Assembly: GCA_017396845.1 (NCBI GenBank)
Contig: JAFQKQ010000055.1
Location: 34,606-98,605, forward strand
Length of the DNA stretch: 64,000 nucleotides
From: Clostridia bacterium
Lineage (GTDB): Bacteria > Bacillota > Clostridia > Christensenellales > Aristaeellaceae
Direction: 5' to 3'
The notes below the pieces were generated by a model, which was given only the letters and a program-made list of their open reading frames with translations, was not told the DNA's origin and ran no database searches. The position numbers were made by a program, and so were the translations under genes. Positions 18,759-27,310 of the stretch are shown here, piece by piece. The first letter of the stretch is position 1; every line of letters begins with the position of its first letter.

Positions 18759-18787
18759 TTGCAATTTGTCGTTTCATACTATATAAT
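18759..18787 (+). promoter_or_regulatory. Sigma-A promoter for helD
   Basis: TTGCAA (18759-18764) and TATAAT (18782-18787), 17-bp spacer, 33 bp before the ATG. It lies inside a longer reading frame that begins at 18692, which argues for the later start. Confidence 0.8.
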
Positions 18788-18820
18788 GCTTATCCAAGCC
18801 ATTCAAAAGGAGGTGTGCTC

Positions 18821-21046
18821 ATGGCGGCATACGATCATCCCGCATATGCGGAAGAGAACAGGCATCTTACCGAAACCATCGGCGTAATCAAAGGGGAACA
18901 GGCGCTTGCGCAGGATGAACTTTACCAATCGGAACGGGAACTGAAGCACGCGCGCGCATTCGACCCCGACAAGCTGCCCATTCGCGAAATGCTCTACTTC
19001 AGAGCCGTTCAGAATGTGAAAAACCTTTCCCTCTCCGAAAAGAAGCCGTACTTTACGCGCATTCAATTCCGGGAGGACGGCAAGCGCGAAGAAACCTACT
19101 ACATCGGAAAATACGGCGTAACCGAATCCCGCTCCCTTTCCTCCGTAGTAATCGACTGGCGCGCGCCGCTTGCCAATCTGTACTATTCCGGACAATTGGG
19201 ACGCGTGGACTATACCGCGCCCGACGGGAGAGTCGAAGGCGAAATGACGCTCAAGCGGCAGCTGGAGATCACGGACGGCGAACTCACCTCCATATTCGAT
19301 ACCGATATCGTATCTCAGGACGCCTACCTTCAAAATGCGCTGAACGCCATGTCGGGCAACCGGCTGAAGGAAATCGTTACCACCATACAGGCGGAGCAGA
19401 ACTTTGTCATCCGCCACCCCCTGAAAACCTCCCTGATCGTTCAGGGCGTAGCCGGTTCCGGAAAAACGACCATCGCCCTTCACAGAATCGCTTACCTCCT
19501 GTACGCTTTTCAGAATCAGCTGAAGAGCGAGAACATGCTGATATTGGCTCCGAACCCGCTGTTCCTGAATTACATCGCGGGCGTTTTGCCGGATCTGGGC
19601 GTTGACAGGGTCATGCAGACCACCTTCACACAATTGCTCCGCGACTACCTCACTTTCCCCATCGGTAAAATCGACACTTCCGACCGCACCGAGCGCGTGC
19701 TTTCCGAAAGCGCCTCGGAAAGAAACCGAATCACAAAGATCGCGCGAACAAAGGGCTCCATTAAACTTTTGCAGCTGATCGACCGGTTTCTGGATACCTA
19801 CGAACGGGATTTTGCACCCGAGGACGGCCTGTCTTTCGGCCCCGCCGAGGTGTATTCGAAGGAAGAGATGGATAAATTCCTGCTCGTCGATGAAAAGCCG
19901 TTTCCGATGGCAAGGCGCGTAGAAGAGTTTAAAAAGCAGCTTCAAAAGCGCACAAACGATGCCGCCAGGCGCATTAATACTTTTCTTCTCAAAGAAAGCG
20001 ACCGCCGCGCTGCGGCCATCCGGGCGCAGGAAAAGGATCCGGACGTTTTGAAGGAGCGGCTGAACCGCCTGTATGAATCGCGCGACAGATCGATGAAGCA
20101 GACGACGGAGCAGATAAAGCCGTTTGTAAAGCAGGCGATTTCTTCGCTTCCTACGCTGAACGTAAAGGAGCTGTATCCGCTTTTCTGGAAATTCGCGCTG
20201 AAAAACACCCTTGATTGCGACATTAAAATGACCGCAGATCACACGCTATCACTTATCTTCTCCGGAAAGCCTCTGGAAAATGAGGATCTTGCGCCCCTTG
20301 CTTATATCGCAATGCGCGTACAGGAGCTGAAAAAGTTTGAAATCCGCCATATCGTCATCGACGAGGCACAGGATTTCAGCCCCTTCGAATTCTGCCTATT
20401 AAGAAAAATGATGCCTGCGGCCACGTTTACCGTGGTCGGCGACCTTATGCAGGGCATACACGGCTGGCGCGGGCTTTCGGACTGGGATGAAATTGTGAAG
20501 ACGGAGACGGGGCTTAAAAACGCAGCCACGCACCAATTGGTCACGAGCTATCGAAACACGGTGGAAGTAATGGAAACCGCACTTCGAATTGCGAAAAAGC
20601 GGCCGACCAAGGGACAAACGGATGTAAAGCCGGTGGTAAGACACGGCGCGCAAACGGAATTTATCCGCCTTGACAAAAAGGATAACGGCGCAAAACGGAT
20701 TTTCGAAGCCGTATCCGATTACCTGAAGCTCGGCATGCACTCCATCTGCGTAATTTCCCGAACGGAATCGGAGGCAAAACACCTTTCGGAAAAGCTTTCT
20801 GTATATCTTACCGCCGTAAAACTTTTAAGCGTAAATGATCAGGAATACGGCGCGGGCGTTTACGTCGCCCCTGCGTGCTCCGTAAAAGGTCTGGAATTTG
20901 ACGGCGTGATTATCGAAGACGCGTCGGACGAAAAATACCCCGACGACGATCTGAACGCAAGGCTGTTGTATGTATGCCTCACGCGTCCGCTGCACAGGCT
21001 CATGGTTTTCTTTAAAAGCCGTCTCACGCCCCTTCTTGAGGATTAA
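18821..21046 (+). CDS. helD: HelD-like superfamily 1 helicase (RNA polymerase recycling factor)
   Basis: 741 aa from ATG 18821 behind AAAGGAGGTG. The N-terminal half has a charged helical arm that in HelD enters the RNA polymerase secondary channel. The UvrD/Rep-type motor shows Walker A GVAGSGKTTIALHR (near residue 202), Walker B IVIDEAQDF (near 512), motif III VGDLMQGIHGWRG and the later SVKGLEFDGVII and LLYVCLTRPLHRL motifs. Bacillus HelD (774 aa) uses ATP to release stalled or post-termination RNA polymerase from DNA. The usual 1A/2A motor is intact. Single gene with its own promoter. Confidence 0.88.
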   Translation: MAAYDHPAYAEENRHLTETIGVIKGEQALAQDELYQSERELKHARAFDPDKLPIREMLYFRAVQNVKNLSLSEKKPYFTRIQFREDGKREETYYIGKYGVTESRSLSSVVIDWRAPLANLYYSGQLGRVDYTAPDGRVEGEMTLKRQLEITDGELTSIFDTDIVSQDAYLQNALNAMSGNRLKEIVTTIQAEQNFVIRHPLKTSLIVQGVAGSGKTTIALHRIAYLLYAFQNQLKSENMLILAPNPLFLNYIAGVLPDLGVDRVMQTTFTQLLRDYLTFPIGKIDTSDRTERVLSESASERNRITKIARTKGSIKLLQLIDRFLDTYERDFAPEDGLSFGPAEVYSKEEMDKFLLVDEKPFPMARRVEEFKKQLQKRTNDAARRINTFLLKESDRRAAAIRAQEKDPDVLKERLNRLYESRDRSMKQTTEQIKPFVKQAISSLPTLNVKELYPLFWKFALKNTLDCDIKMTADHTLSLIFSGKPLENEDLAPLAYIAMRVQELKKFEIRHIVIDEAQDFSPFEFCLLRKMMPAATFTVVGDLMQGIHGWRGLSDWDEIVKTETGLKNAATHQLVTSYRNTVEVMETALRIAKKRPTKGQTDVKPVVRHGAQTEFIRLDKKDNGAKRIFEAVSDYLKLGMHSICVISRTESEAKHLSEKLSVYLTAVKLLSVNDQEYGAGVYVAPACSVKGLEFDGVIIEDASDEKYPDDDLNARLLYVCLTRPLHRLMVFFKSRLTPLLED

Positions 21047-21117
21047 TATTTCACTCTTTCCACACGCAGTAAAATATGCTATAATAATTTCAGGAATCCA
21101 ATCAGGAGGCGACTGAG

Positions 21118-22092
21118 TTGAACAACAATCCCACAAAACAGAAAAAGAAGAACGATGTCGGCGAATGGATCCCGATTGCAATTATGCTGATGATTCCATG
21201 GCTTCGCATCGTCGGAGTCATTCTGCTGATCAGTAAAGCCGGAAGACTTTTAAATCTCAGCAGAAGGCAGCACGTACTGATCTATCTCGCCGCAGCCCTC
21301 ATACTCTTTGGCGGCGTGACCGAAATATTCACAAGCATTGGTAAGGTGATTATTCCCCTGACAGCCGTCGTGCTCGCAATCATCGGCTACGGTGCATTTG
21401 TGTCCGGCAAAAATGCCCGTCTGGACAATTACGCCGCCTGTATCGGAGACGCAGCAAGCTATCCCATCGATCAGCTGATGAGCGAAATGGGCGTAACGAT
21501 CAAAAAACTGCGCCGCGATATCAACCAGCTCAAAAAGATAAATCCCCTGTTTAAAAGCGCCTATATCGACGAAGGACACCGCCTGCTCGTCATCCGTCCG
21601 GAAGGAAAACCCGCGCCGGAGGAACCCGCAAAAGCCAAAAATGCGCCCCGCGAGGACGACACCGGCTTCAGCGGCAGCAGTGAAGAGGAGCGCGAATACC
21701 GCGAAATCCTGCTGCAGATCCGTGCGCTGAACACCGCCATCGACGATGAGGACGTTTCCGGAAAAATCGACCGGATTGAAGAGATTACCGCGAACATCTT
21801 CCAGCTGATCGCTCAGAATCCCTCTCGTAAAGCGGAAATCCAGGTTTTCATGGAATACTATCTCCCAACAACGCTTAAGCTTCTCAGAAACTACGCCCGT
21901 CTGGAAAACCAGAGCGCCGAGGGCGAAAACATCGCCTCCTCCAAGGCGCGCATTGAGAGCATACTGAATAAGCTCGTAGCGGGCTTTGAAAAGCAGCTCG
22001 ACATACTGTTTAAAAGCGACGCCGTGGACATCACAAGCGATATAAAGGTGCTTGAAAAAATGATGGTAATGGACGGGCTTACAGAGAAATAA
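21118..22092 (+). CDS. XpaC-like membrane protein (PF10112 family)
   Basis: 324 aa from TTG 21118; AGGAGGC lies 7 bp upstream and no better start exists. Three hydrophobic segments (about residues 18-43, 50-70, 75-95) are followed by a short SYPIDQLMSEMGVTIKKLRRDI region that resembles a winged helix, then a linker. The C-terminal helical domain has KIDRIEEITANIFQLI and the family hallmark MEYYLPTTLKLLRNYARLE. This layout fits the '5-bromo-4-chloroindolyl phosphate hydrolysis' (XpaC) family, whose true role is unclear. The frequent partner telA is not in the window. Confidence 0.72.
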   Translation: MNNNPTKQKKKNDVGEWIPIAIMLMIPWLRIVGVILLISKAGRLLNLSRRQHVLIYLAAALILFGGVTEIFTSIGKVIIPLTAVVLAIIGYGAFVSGKNARLDNYAACIGDAASYPIDQLMSEMGVTIKKLRRDINQLKKINPLFKSAYIDEGHRLLVIRPEGKPAPEEPAKAKNAPREDDTGFSGSSEEEREYREILLQIRALNTAIDDEDVSGKIDRIEEITANIFQLIAQNPSRKAEIQVFMEYYLPTTLKLLRNYARLENQSAEGENIASSKARIESILNKLVAGFEKQLDILFKSDAVDITSDIKVLEKMMVMDGLTEK

Positions 22093-22098
22093 GCAATC

Positions 22099-22141
22099 AA
22101 AAAACCGCACTGTTTCAGCGCTTTGAAACAGTGCGGTTTTG
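22099..22141. terminator. Bidirectional terminator between the XpaC-like gene and htpG
   Basis: A 16-bp perfect stem (about 22101-22116 with 22124-22139) flanked by A-run and T-run, serving both convergent genes. Confidence 0.9.
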
Positions 22142-22166
22142 CCGTATGAAAATTTCTATAAAATCT

Positions 22167-24035
22167 TTATTCTTCTTCGCTGACTGCCAGAGAGAGAATC
22201 TTGGTCGAACGCTTGAAGAAAGCCACCATGCGCTCTGCAAGAAGCGGCTGACGCGCCATTTCGGCAAGATCGATAATCTGTTCGATTACCATATTGCGCA
22301 TATCGGCGCTGTTTTCCTCTTTTTTGAGGTATCTGACCAGCGGATGCTTGTCGTTCAGCGTAAGCGTGCGCTTTTCGGGGATGCTCATCCCCCCGCCCCA
22401 CTGGCGGCTCATCTCCTGGAAGCGGCGGTTCTGCTCGTCCACCGTAATCATCGCGGGCATTTCGTCGCTCTTAAGGGCGACCATTTTCACTTCCAGCTCC
22501 TGATCATCCGCCGCGTTTCTGAATTCGTCCGTCAGGCGCTTAAGAAGCTCTTCGTCCTTGTCGCCCTCCTTCTCCGTAAGCTCTTCGATTCCCGCGTCCA
22601 CACGGCGGAAGGACAGCTTCTCATCCTTTCCGGAATACTCCAAAAAGCTCATGAAGTTGTTGTCGATCAACGTTTCCATAACGGCGACGTCCTTATCCTG
22701 GTTCGTGATCATTTCGATCATCTGCGCCTGGCGCATTTCGTCGCTGGTGTAGTAGACTACCGTCTTGTCGTCAGAAGATGCGTTTTGGTCCTTGTATTCC
22801 TTTATGGTCAGATATTCGCCCTTTGTGGTTTTGAATATGATGGCGTTTTTCACGCGGTCATAGAACTTTTCGTCGCGGATGCAGCCGTATTTGACGAAGG
22901 GATGAATATCCTTCCAGTAATTCTGATAATCCGCCCGCTTGGTATTGAACTCGCTTACCAGTCTGTCGGCAACCTTGCGGGTGATGTAGTCGCTCATCTT
23001 CTTTACGTAGCCGTCGTTCTGAAGGAAGGAACGGGATACGTTCAGAGGAAGATCCGGACAGTCGATTACGCCCTTTAAGAGCATCAGGAACTCGGGGATA
23101 ACCTCTTTAATGTTGTCGGCGACAAATACCTGATTATTATAGAGCTTGATTACGCCTTCGCTGGTGGAGAATTCGTTCTTGATTTTCGGGAAATAGAGTA
23201 TGCCCTTTAAATTGAAGGGGAACTCGGCGTTCAGGTGAATCCAGAACAGCGGCTCGTCGTAATCGCGGAACACCTTGCGGTAGAATTCCTTGTATTCATC
23301 CTCCGTGCAGTCGGCGGGCTTTTTCATCCAAAGGGGATTGACGTCGTTTACAAGGTGATACTCGATCTCCTTGTCTTCTTCATTTTCGTCCTTTTTCTCG
23401 TCGGGCTTTTTGATTTCGCTTACGAAAATCTCAACCGGCATGAACGCGCAGTACTTTTCAAGCGTTTCGCGAACTGTCCAGATTTTAAGGTTATCCTTAT
23501 CTTCATCATTCAGATACAGTATTACGCTCGTACCTTCGCTCGCGCGGTCGGAGGGCTCGATTTCGTATTCCATGCCGTCTTCGCTGACCCAGCGAACCGC
23601 TTCGGCGTCCTTCAGGCAGCTCTTCGTATCGATGATTACCTTTTTGGATACCATAAACGCGCTGTAGAAGCCCAGACCGAAATGGCCGATAATGCCGCCC
23701 TTTTCGCCTTCTTCAGGCTTGTACTGCTTTAAAAACTCCTCCGCGCCGGAAAACGCCACCTGGCAGATGTACTTTTTGATTTCATCCGCCGTCATGCCGA
23801 TGCCGTTGTCGGTGATGGTGAGCGTGCCTTCTTCTTCATTGATAATCACGTCTACGCGGTAGTTTTCCCTTAATTCCGTTTCGCCTCTCTGGGAAAGCAG
23901 CTTATGCTTCTGAATCGCGTCGCAGCCGTTTGATACCAATTCTCTTAAAAATATATCCTTGTCAGAATACAGCCATTTTTTAATGACCGGCATGATATTT
24001 TGCGCATGTATTGAAATATTTCCCTTTTCCGCCAT
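22167..24035 (-). CDS. htpG: Hsp90-family molecular chaperone HtpG
   Basis: 622 aa, full length. The GHKL ATPase pocket shows YSDKDIFLRELVSNGCDAI, TITDNGIGMTADEI and GHFGLGFYSAFMV. The middle domain has LYYN-like GILYFPK and the NVSRSFLQ segment, and the C-terminal dimerisation part is present. It is an ATP-driven cytoplasmic chaperone. Ribosome site GGGAGG before ATG 24035. A sigma-A promoter and a perfect CIRCE lie upstream, so HrcA repression and heat induction are expected. Single gene. Confidence 0.97.
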   Translation of the reverse strand: MAEKGNISIHAQNIMPVIKKWLYSDKDIFLRELVSNGCDAIQKHKLLSQRGETELRENYRVDVIINEEEGTLTITDNGIGMTADEIKKYICQVAFSGAEEFLKQYKPEEGEKGGIIGHFGLGFYSAFMVSKKVIIDTKSCLKDAEAVRWVSEDGMEYEIEPSDRASEGTSVILYLNDEDKDNLKIWTVRETLEKYCAFMPVEIFVSEIKKPDEKKDENEEDKEIEYHLVNDVNPLWMKKPADCTEDEYKEFYRKVFRDYDEPLFWIHLNAEFPFNLKGILYFPKIKNEFSTSEGVIKLYNNQVFVADNIKEVIPEFLMLLKGVIDCPDLPLNVSRSFLQNDGYVKKMSDYITRKVADRLVSEFNTKRADYQNYWKDIHPFVKYGCIRDEKFYDRVKNAIIFKTTKGEYLTIKEYKDQNASSDDKTVVYYTSDEMRQAQMIEMITNQDKDVAVMETLIDNNFMSFLEYSGKDEKLSFRRVDAGIEELTEKEGDKDEELLKRLTDEFRNAADDQELEVKMVALKSDEMPAMITVDEQNRRFQEMSRQWGGGMSIPEKRTLTLNDKHPLVRYLKKEENSADMRNMVIEQIIDLAEMARQPLLAERMVAFFKRSTKILSLAVSEEE

Positions 24036-24068
24036 GATTTGGTTCCTCCCGGAATTTTTGATACTTTT

Positions 24069-24097
24069 ATTTTATATCCAAAAATCGGCGTTGTCAA
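24069..24097 (-). promoter_or_regulatory. Sigma-A promoter of htpG
   Basis: On the minus strand TTGACA (24097-24092) and TAAAAT (24074-24069) with a 17-bp spacer, ending 33 bp before the htpG ATG. The CIRCE lies 6 bp upstream of the -35. Confidence 0.85.
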
Positions 24098-24103
24098 TCA
24101 CTT

Positions 24104-24130
24104 TTAGCACTCATCGCGCACGAGTGCTAA
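24104..24130. promoter_or_regulatory. CIRCE operator (HrcA site)
   Basis: TTAGCACTC (24104-24112), nine bases, GAGTGCTAA (24122-24130): an exact match to the CIRCE consensus. HrcA binds this inverted repeat and represses heat-shock genes. It lies just upstream of the htpG -35. The divergent gene at 24370 has a separate promoter about 150 bp away and is less likely to be controlled. Confidence 0.95.
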
Positions 24131-24276
24131 CATTTTACATCTCTATGCATATCAGGACACAATCCGCATCTGTTCCAAAGCGCGCGGGAAGGCAGAAAAT
24201 ATCATTATTTTCCGCTTCTCCCGATGAAATTCTATTTTTAGTTGCCGGATTTCACATAAATTCTACCTACGGTTGA

Positions 24277-24305
24277 TTGCAACCGGATTTAGATCGTGCT
24301 ATACT
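24277..24305 (+). promoter_or_regulatory. Sigma-A promoter of the HTH-APF-repeat gene
   Basis: TTGCAA (24277-24282) and TATACT (24300-24305), 17-bp spacer, 64 bp before the ATG. Confidence 0.75.
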
Positions 24306-24369
24306 CATACCAGATCATGAGATTAACCACCGTCACACACAACGAGACTGATAATGGAGGATACAGAAT

Positions 24370-26391
24370 ATGAGTATTGATAATCGCGTAGTCGGCGCAG
24401 CCATCACCCAGCTTCGTCTTCGTCAGGGCATGACCCAGCTTCAGCTGGCAAGCACGCTCAATGTATCGCATCAGGCGGTATCCAAGTGGGAAAAGGGCGC
24501 GGCGCTTCCGGACATTCAGACCCTTCTTGCCCTCACGCAGCTTTTCGGCCTGAGCGTGGAACAGCTTCTGCTCGGAGAAATTCCCGCGGAGGACGACACA
24601 GAATTCGAAGAGGAAGAATTCGAAGCAATCGAAGCCGTTGAAGAGATTAAGGCGGAAGAGGAAACGGTAATCGCCCGCGAAACGAGCGAACAGGAAAAGC
24701 CGCAGGAAGAAAGCGCAGAGAACGCCTATTGTGATATCGAAAAAGAAGCGGGCGGCGTATGCATACCCGAAGAAGATTTCCCCTGCCTGGAAGAAGATGC
24801 GCAGACGCTCGCGCAGAAAACCCTGCAAAGCGTGGTGCAGTTCGGCGAAGAAGCTTACCGCAAGGCGGGCGTATTCTTTGAAAAAGCAGAAGAGACCGCC
24901 AAAAAGGCTGTGGACTACATTTCCGAGGTCGTTCAGAATGAAGCCGGCCCCATTCAGTCCAAAGCGGAAGAAGCGCTGCGCGATGTAAAGAGAGAAGCGA
25001 AAAAGGCCGTATCCAACGCAAAGGAGCTCCTCTTTAATTCAAAGAATTCCGCCGCGTGCGATGAAGCAGCAGACGAAGTAATCCTTTCCGCGGAAATTTA
25101 CGAGGAAGACGTTCCGCAGGAGGACATTCCTCAGGAGGATATCCCCCAGGCGGATATCCCGCAGGAAGATATTCCTCAGGAGGATATCCCCGAGGAGGAA
25201 ATCCCCGAGGAGGAAATCCCTCAAGAAGAAATCCCTCAGGCGGAAGCAGATCCTTCCGAAAACGAAGATGCGCCCGTAAACGAAGGCGCAAAAAAGGCGC
25301 AGTCCATCAACCTTCGCCAGCTGATTCAGATGGCCCCGTTCATGTCCAGAGAAAAGCTTACGGAAATCGTTCTGGATCTTGAAGAGCTGAACATGGACGA
25401 TCTCGTTCGAATCGCGCCGTTCCTTTCCAAGAGCACCGTGGAAATACTGGTTATGCGCGCGCTTGAAAACGCAGGCTCAGCCAAATCCATCGACAGCCGT
25501 TCGCTTCTGAAGCTTGCTCCGTTTATCCGCACAGAGACGCTCTTTACCATCATCACCAAGAATATCCAAGTGCTTGACTGGCATACCATCCGCCGCCTCG
25601 CGCCGTTTTTGAAGAGCCACATGGTAGACGAGCTTACGGACTATCTGCGCTTTGGAAAATCGCCTTCGATCGATCCCGTAACCGGCGAAAAGAACGAAAC
25701 CATCCACGACACCATTTCCAATACCTACAGCGACGCAGTAATCGAGCTTCAAAACGTTGTAACCGAAGTCGGCAATGCCGTATCGAGCTTTTTCCGCTCT
25801 GGCAAAAACGCAGCAAAGGCAAACCGGGCGCCCGAAAAAACACAGGAAGAACCGATTTGCGAGGAAGCCCCGGAAGTTTCTGAAAAGCCCTGCGCCGAAG
25901 CTCCCAAAGCAAGCGCCGCGCCGAAGCCCGAAAGTGTAAAAAAACCCAGCGAATTTAAGGATAAGGTCGCGCGCGCCGCACTTGAAAACGGCTCCTGGGA
26001 ATGGCTCGACGCGCACCTTTCCGAAATCGGCGATCCCGCGCTGTTAGGCGAAGTGGCGAAGAAAGCGGTATCCATTGGCGATCCCTCCGGCATTGCCGTC
26101 CGCGCTGCTTCCGCTATGACGGACGAAACGCTTGCGGACTTCTTCGATTACCTGATCGAAGTCAGGGCCTGGGAAACCGCCATCGCCTTGCGAAACAAAG
26201 CAAGCGCCGAGATTTCCGGAAGAATCCTTGAAAAGGCTTCCCTCGCAAGCGGCGCAGACCGCGAGAACGCCTACAACGCCATTGAGTTCTTCGCGTCAAA
26301 GGCCCCCCGCGAAACGCTGGAGGAAATCACCGAACGCGCCATCCGCGAGGATAACTGGGTTCTGATCAACGCCCTCACCGACGCATTCTAA
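24370..26391 (+). CDS. XRE-type HTH protein with acidic pentapeptide and helical APF repeats
   Basis: 673 aa; no known family for the whole. Residues about 8-66 are a Cro/C1-type helix-turn-helix (RLRQGMTQLQLASTLNVSHQ, then AVSKWEKG). A Glu-rich stretch follows, then a helical segment rich in Ala/Lys/Glu (about 150-225) of amphipathic, apolipoprotein-like character. About nine pentapeptides of type PQEDI/PEEEI lie at about 246-292. Four repeats with a central APF motif follow (LIQMAPF 318-324, LVRIAPF 345-351, LLKLAPF 379-385, IRRLAPF 407-413). The C-terminal 150 residues look like HEAT-type helices. No signal or membrane segment, so it is a cytoplasmic DNA-binding scaffold by inference. Ribosome site AATGGAGG. 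Confidence 0.8.
   Translation: MSIDNRVVGAAITQLRLRQGMTQLQLASTLNVSHQAVSKWEKGAALPDIQTLLALTQLFGLSVEQLLLGEIPAEDDTEFEEEEFEAIEAVEEIKAEEETVIARETSEQEKPQEESAENAYCDIEKEAGGVCIPEEDFPCLEEDAQTLAQKTLQSVVQFGEEAYRKAGVFFEKAEETAKKAVDYISEVVQNEAGPIQSKAEEALRDVKREAKKAVSNAKELLFNSKNSAACDEAADEVILSAEIYEEDVPQEDIPQEDIPQADIPQEDIPQEDIPEEEIPEEEIPQEEIPQAEADPSENEDAPVNEGAKKAQSINLRQLIQMAPFMSREKLTEIVLDLEELNMDDLVRIAPFLSKSTVEILVMRALENAGSAKSIDSRSLLKLAPFIRTETLFTIITKNIQVLDWHTIRRLAPFLKSHMVDELTDYLRFGKSPSIDPVTGEKNETIHDTISNTYSDAVIELQNVVTEVGNAVSSFFRSGKNAAKANRAPEKTQEEPICEEAPEVSEKPCAEAPKASAAPKPESVKKPSEFKDKVARAALENGSWEWLDAHLSEIGDPALLGEVAKKAVSIGDPSGIAVRAASAMTDETLADFFDYLIEVRAWETAIALRNKASAEISGRILEKASLASGADRENAYNAIEFFASKAPRETLEEITERAIREDNWVLINALTDAF
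25106..25246 (+). repeat. 15-bp tandem repeats encoding acidic pentapeptides
   Basis: About nine degenerate 15-bp units coding for (P)(Q/E)(E/A)(D/E)(I) in the HTH gene. They stay in frame and end in PQAEADP. Such tracts can expand or contract by slippage. Confidence 0.9.
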
Positions 26392-26429
26392 ACCCCAAAG
26401 AAATTTTCCTTCGTTTCAGAATATATAAG

Positions 26430-26470
26430 CGCCCTCCCGACATATGCTCAAAGCGTATGAAGGGAGGGCG
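26430..26470 (+). promoter_or_regulatory. Hairpin sequestering the bofA ribosome binding site
   Basis: CGCCCTCCC (26430-26438) pairs with GGGAGGGCG (26462-26470). Inside it CATATGC (26441-26447) pairs with GCGTATG (26453-26459) around a TCAAA loop. The 3' arm contains the only ribosome site of the next gene, 4 bp before its ATG. No U-run follows, so a terminator is less likely than translational control. Confidence 0.7.
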
Positions 26471-26474
26471 TTAT

Positions 26475-26741
26475 ATGCCGATACCATGGGCTCTCGTCGC
26501 CTGTTTTTTTCTGGGGCTTCTATTGATCGCGCTGGTCGGAAGGCTTCTTATTATCCCCCGCCGCTTTTTCTGGCGGCTGATGGCAAACGGCGTATTGGGC
26601 GCCGTATTCCTGACCATTATGAATTTTCTTTCGCCGCTAACGCATCTTACCGTGCCTGTCAATCCGTTTTCCGCGCTGAGCGTGGGCTTTCTGGGGCTTC
26701 CGGGCGCGGTAATGCTGATCGTACTAAGAGCGCTTCTGTAG
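26475..26741 (+). CDS. bofA: BofA-family sporulation membrane protein
   Basis: 88 aa from ATG 26475, preceded by AGGGAGGGCG; the ATG at 26457 is buried in the hairpin stem and has no site. There are two to three hydrophobic segments and the C-terminal signature PVNPFSALSVGFLGLPGAVM typical of pro-sigma-K processing inhibitor BofA. In Bacillus BofA sits in the forespore outer membrane with SpoIVFA and inhibits the SpoIVFB protease. Its presence suggests sporulation. The usual neighbour recR is not here. Confidence 0.82.
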   Translation: MPIPWALVACFFLGLLLIALVGRLLIIPRRFFWRLMANGVLGAVFLTIMNFLSPLTHLTVPVNPFSALSVGFLGLPGAVMLIVLRALL

Positions 26742-26743
26742 TG

Positions 26744-27121
26744 CTATTCCGGTATTTCCTCCTGCATCTCTCCAATTTCGTCGCCGATAAACTCGTGCGC
26801 GCCCACGCGCCTCAGCGCGCGTTCCTTTTCTACATTTTCGCAGAGCAGCCTTTTCACATTTCTCGCATCCTTAATATTGTTAAGCCTTAAAACCGGATGC
26901 GTCTTATCACTTGAAACCAGTTCCACCGTACCCACGCCAAAAAGCTTTTGGGACAGCGTGCGCAAAAGCGTAATATCCTGAATACGGTACAGCATAATCT
27001 CATTTTCCACCGTCTTAAAAAAGCCTTCCTGAAGAATCAGCCGGTCGCTCTCCAGTATATATTTTGTAAAGGATATCGGCATTCCGAGTATTCTCTTTTT
27101 GTCCTGCCATAATACAGCCAT
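26744..27121 (-). CDS. PH-domain (bPH_2, YdbS-like) protein
   Basis: 125 aa from ATG 27121, chosen because AGAGG lies 8 bp upstream; the GTG at 27130 is too close to it. The segment ITLLRTLSQKLFGVGTVELVSSD is characteristic of bacterial pleckstrin-homology domains of the YdbS/YdbT type, which usually have two membrane helices before it. Here those helices are missing, so this is a short soluble form. Function unknown. Convergent with bofA, 2 bp apart. Confidence 0.7.
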   Translation of the reverse strand: MAVLWQDKKRILGMPISFTKYILESDRLILQEGFFKTVENEIMLYRIQDITLLRTLSQKLFGVGTVELVSSDKTHPVLRLNNIKDARNVKRLLCENVEKERALRRVGAHEFIGDEIGEMQEEIPE

Positions 27122-27246
27122 GTCCGTCACCTCTTATCATCAATTTCCCTCTATTTTACGCGCTTATTCCGGATTATTCAACCCGAAAAACCGGTTTTTC
27201 GCAAATTCCGTATTCAATTGTACATATTTATTTGACATTTTCACTA

Positions 27247-27275
27247 TTCACATTTGCCTTCCAAAATGATATAGT
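27247..27275 (+). promoter_or_regulatory. Promoter of the Na/Pi cotransporter gene
   Basis: TTCACA (27247-27252), 17 bp, TATAGT (27270-27275) with a TG one base upstream (extended -10), 35 bp before the ATG. Confidence 0.6.
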
Positions 27276-27310
27276 ATATTTGTGGAAGATTTAAATATCG
27301 GAGGGATACT

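Noticed and set aside
18692-18820. Upstream extension of helD
   Set aside because: It crosses the terminator of the previous gene and the helD promoter; the ATG at 18821 has the ribosome site.
18803-20242. Minus-strand frame opposite helD
   Set aside because: Antisense to a gene with complete helicase motifs; no ribosome site or domain.
25106-25246. CRISPR-like array
   Set aside because: Units are 15 bp, contiguous and coding, with no spacers.
26444-26890. Plus-strand 148-codon frame over bofA
   Set aside because: Out of frame with bofA and with no family signal.
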